Position numbers and translations under genes: made by a program
The notes under the pieces: generated by a model
Seen by the model: the letters and a program-made list of their open reading frames with translations, nothing else
Database searches by the model: none
What the model was told of the DNA's origin: nothing
Shown: positions 63,827 to 64,000 of the stretch, piece by piece
How positions within the stretch are numbered: position 1 is the first letter of the stretch
Layout: each line of letters opens with the position of its first letter
NCBI GenBank assembly: GCA_017630395.1
Contig: JAGBVI010000005.1
Span: 62,001-126,000 of the forward strand
Direction of reading: 5' to 3'
Length of the DNA: 64,000 bases
Source: Paludibacteraceae bacterium
GTDB taxonomy: Bacteria; Bacteroidota; Bacteroidia; Bacteroidales; Paludibacteraceae

Positions 63827-63850
63827 AGGGCATGCCCGAAAGCACACCCT
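63827..63850 (-). terminator. Rho-independent terminator of the ferredoxin gene
   Basis: On the minus strand AGGGTGTGC pairs with GCATGCCCT (two G-U pairs) around TTTCGG, then TTTTTG. It lies 27 bases after the ferredoxin stop. Its left arm resembles the GAGGGTGTNTC terminator family. Confidence 0.8.
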
Positions 63851-63876
63851 CTCCATTTTTCGATTAATCGACCCGA

Positions 63877-64000
63877 TTACTCTGCTAATGAGATAGCTCC
63901 TGCAGGACAAGCGTCTGCACAAGTACCACACTCAGTACAAGCATCAGCATCAATCTTATAGATATCGCCTTCAGAGATAGCCTCAACTGGACACTCTCCA
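63877..64000 (-). CDS. 4Fe-4S ferredoxin (partial, start beyond window)
   Basis: The minus-strand frame from the window end to TAA at 63877-63879 gives 40 residues, starting GECPVEAIS and ending CPAGAISLAE. It contains the end of one cluster motif (ECPVEAI) and a complete second one (CTECGTCADACPAGAI), the C-x2-C-x2-C-x3-C-P pattern of 2[4Fe-4S] ferredoxins. The protein is presumably about 55-60 residues long and carries electrons in the cytoplasm. A terminator follows. Confidence 0.93.
   Translation of the reverse strand, partial: GECPVEAISEGDIYKIDADACTECGTCADACPAGAISLAE

Overview
The window looks like a piece of an AT-rich Bacteroidota chromosome, most likely order Bacteroidales. Support for this: two giant secreted proteins with type IX secretion (T9SS) type B C-terminal sorting domains; a small protein with a type A-like sorting tail; Bacteroidota-style promoters (TTTG, then TAnnTTTG) upstream of many genes; A-rich rather than Shine-Dalgarno-like sequence before start codons; DUF5683 and a LysM lytic transglycosylase joined to parAB; and DUF4105 and DUF721 genes. 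I saw no rRNA, tRNA, CRISPR array or transposase gene.

Layout. (1) Positions 1-36792 hold two tandem same-strand giant genes. The first is cut by the window start (more than 4,300 residues visible) and the second is complete (7,792 residues). Both are chains of about 72-residue Ig/PKD-like modules ending in a T9SS sorting domain. The visible part of gene 1 lines up module by module with the last 12.7 kb of gene 2, differing by one codon in total length, so they are a tandem duplication of a whole or nearly whole gene. (2) 36984-38888, minus: an acyl-CoA synthetase homologue that has lost its catalytic motifs. (3) 38936-44613, plus: mutS2, an outer-membrane beta-barrel, DUF721, a hotdog thioesterase, a mini T9SS-tail protein and a DUF4105 membrane protein. 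(4) 44711-46267: a promoter, two tiny lipoproteins (42 and 27 residues) and gapA. (5) 46399-49961: a small membrane protein, an SPFH/prohibitin protein and a stand-alone Mur-ligase paralogue, flanked by two inverted copies of a roughly 200-bp MITE-like repeat. (6) 49978-53693, minus: parA-parB-DUF5683-lytic transglycosylase operon. (7) valS, then an SF1 helicase split by one in-frame stop codon. (8) 59045-61242, minus: SDR-aldehyde dehydrogenase pair. (9) 61504-63775, minus: glycosyltransferase and flippase. (10) At the right edge, a partial ferredoxin on the minus strand.

The themes are cell-surface construction (giant adhesin-like T9SS cargo, beta-barrel, lipoproteins, flippase and glycosyltransferase, peptidoglycan enzymes) beside housekeeping genes (gapA, valS, parAB, mutS2). 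A recurring hairpin terminator family (GAGGGTGTNTC...) punctuates several gene ends. The most notable items are the tandem giant pair with its three-module higher-order repeat, a Cys-rich ribbon-like insertion in the N-terminal region of the second giant, the two micro-lipoproteins ahead of gapA, the pseudo-acyl-CoA synthetase, the interrupted helicase and the inverted MITE-like pair. Base composition and identity statements are by eye, not computed.
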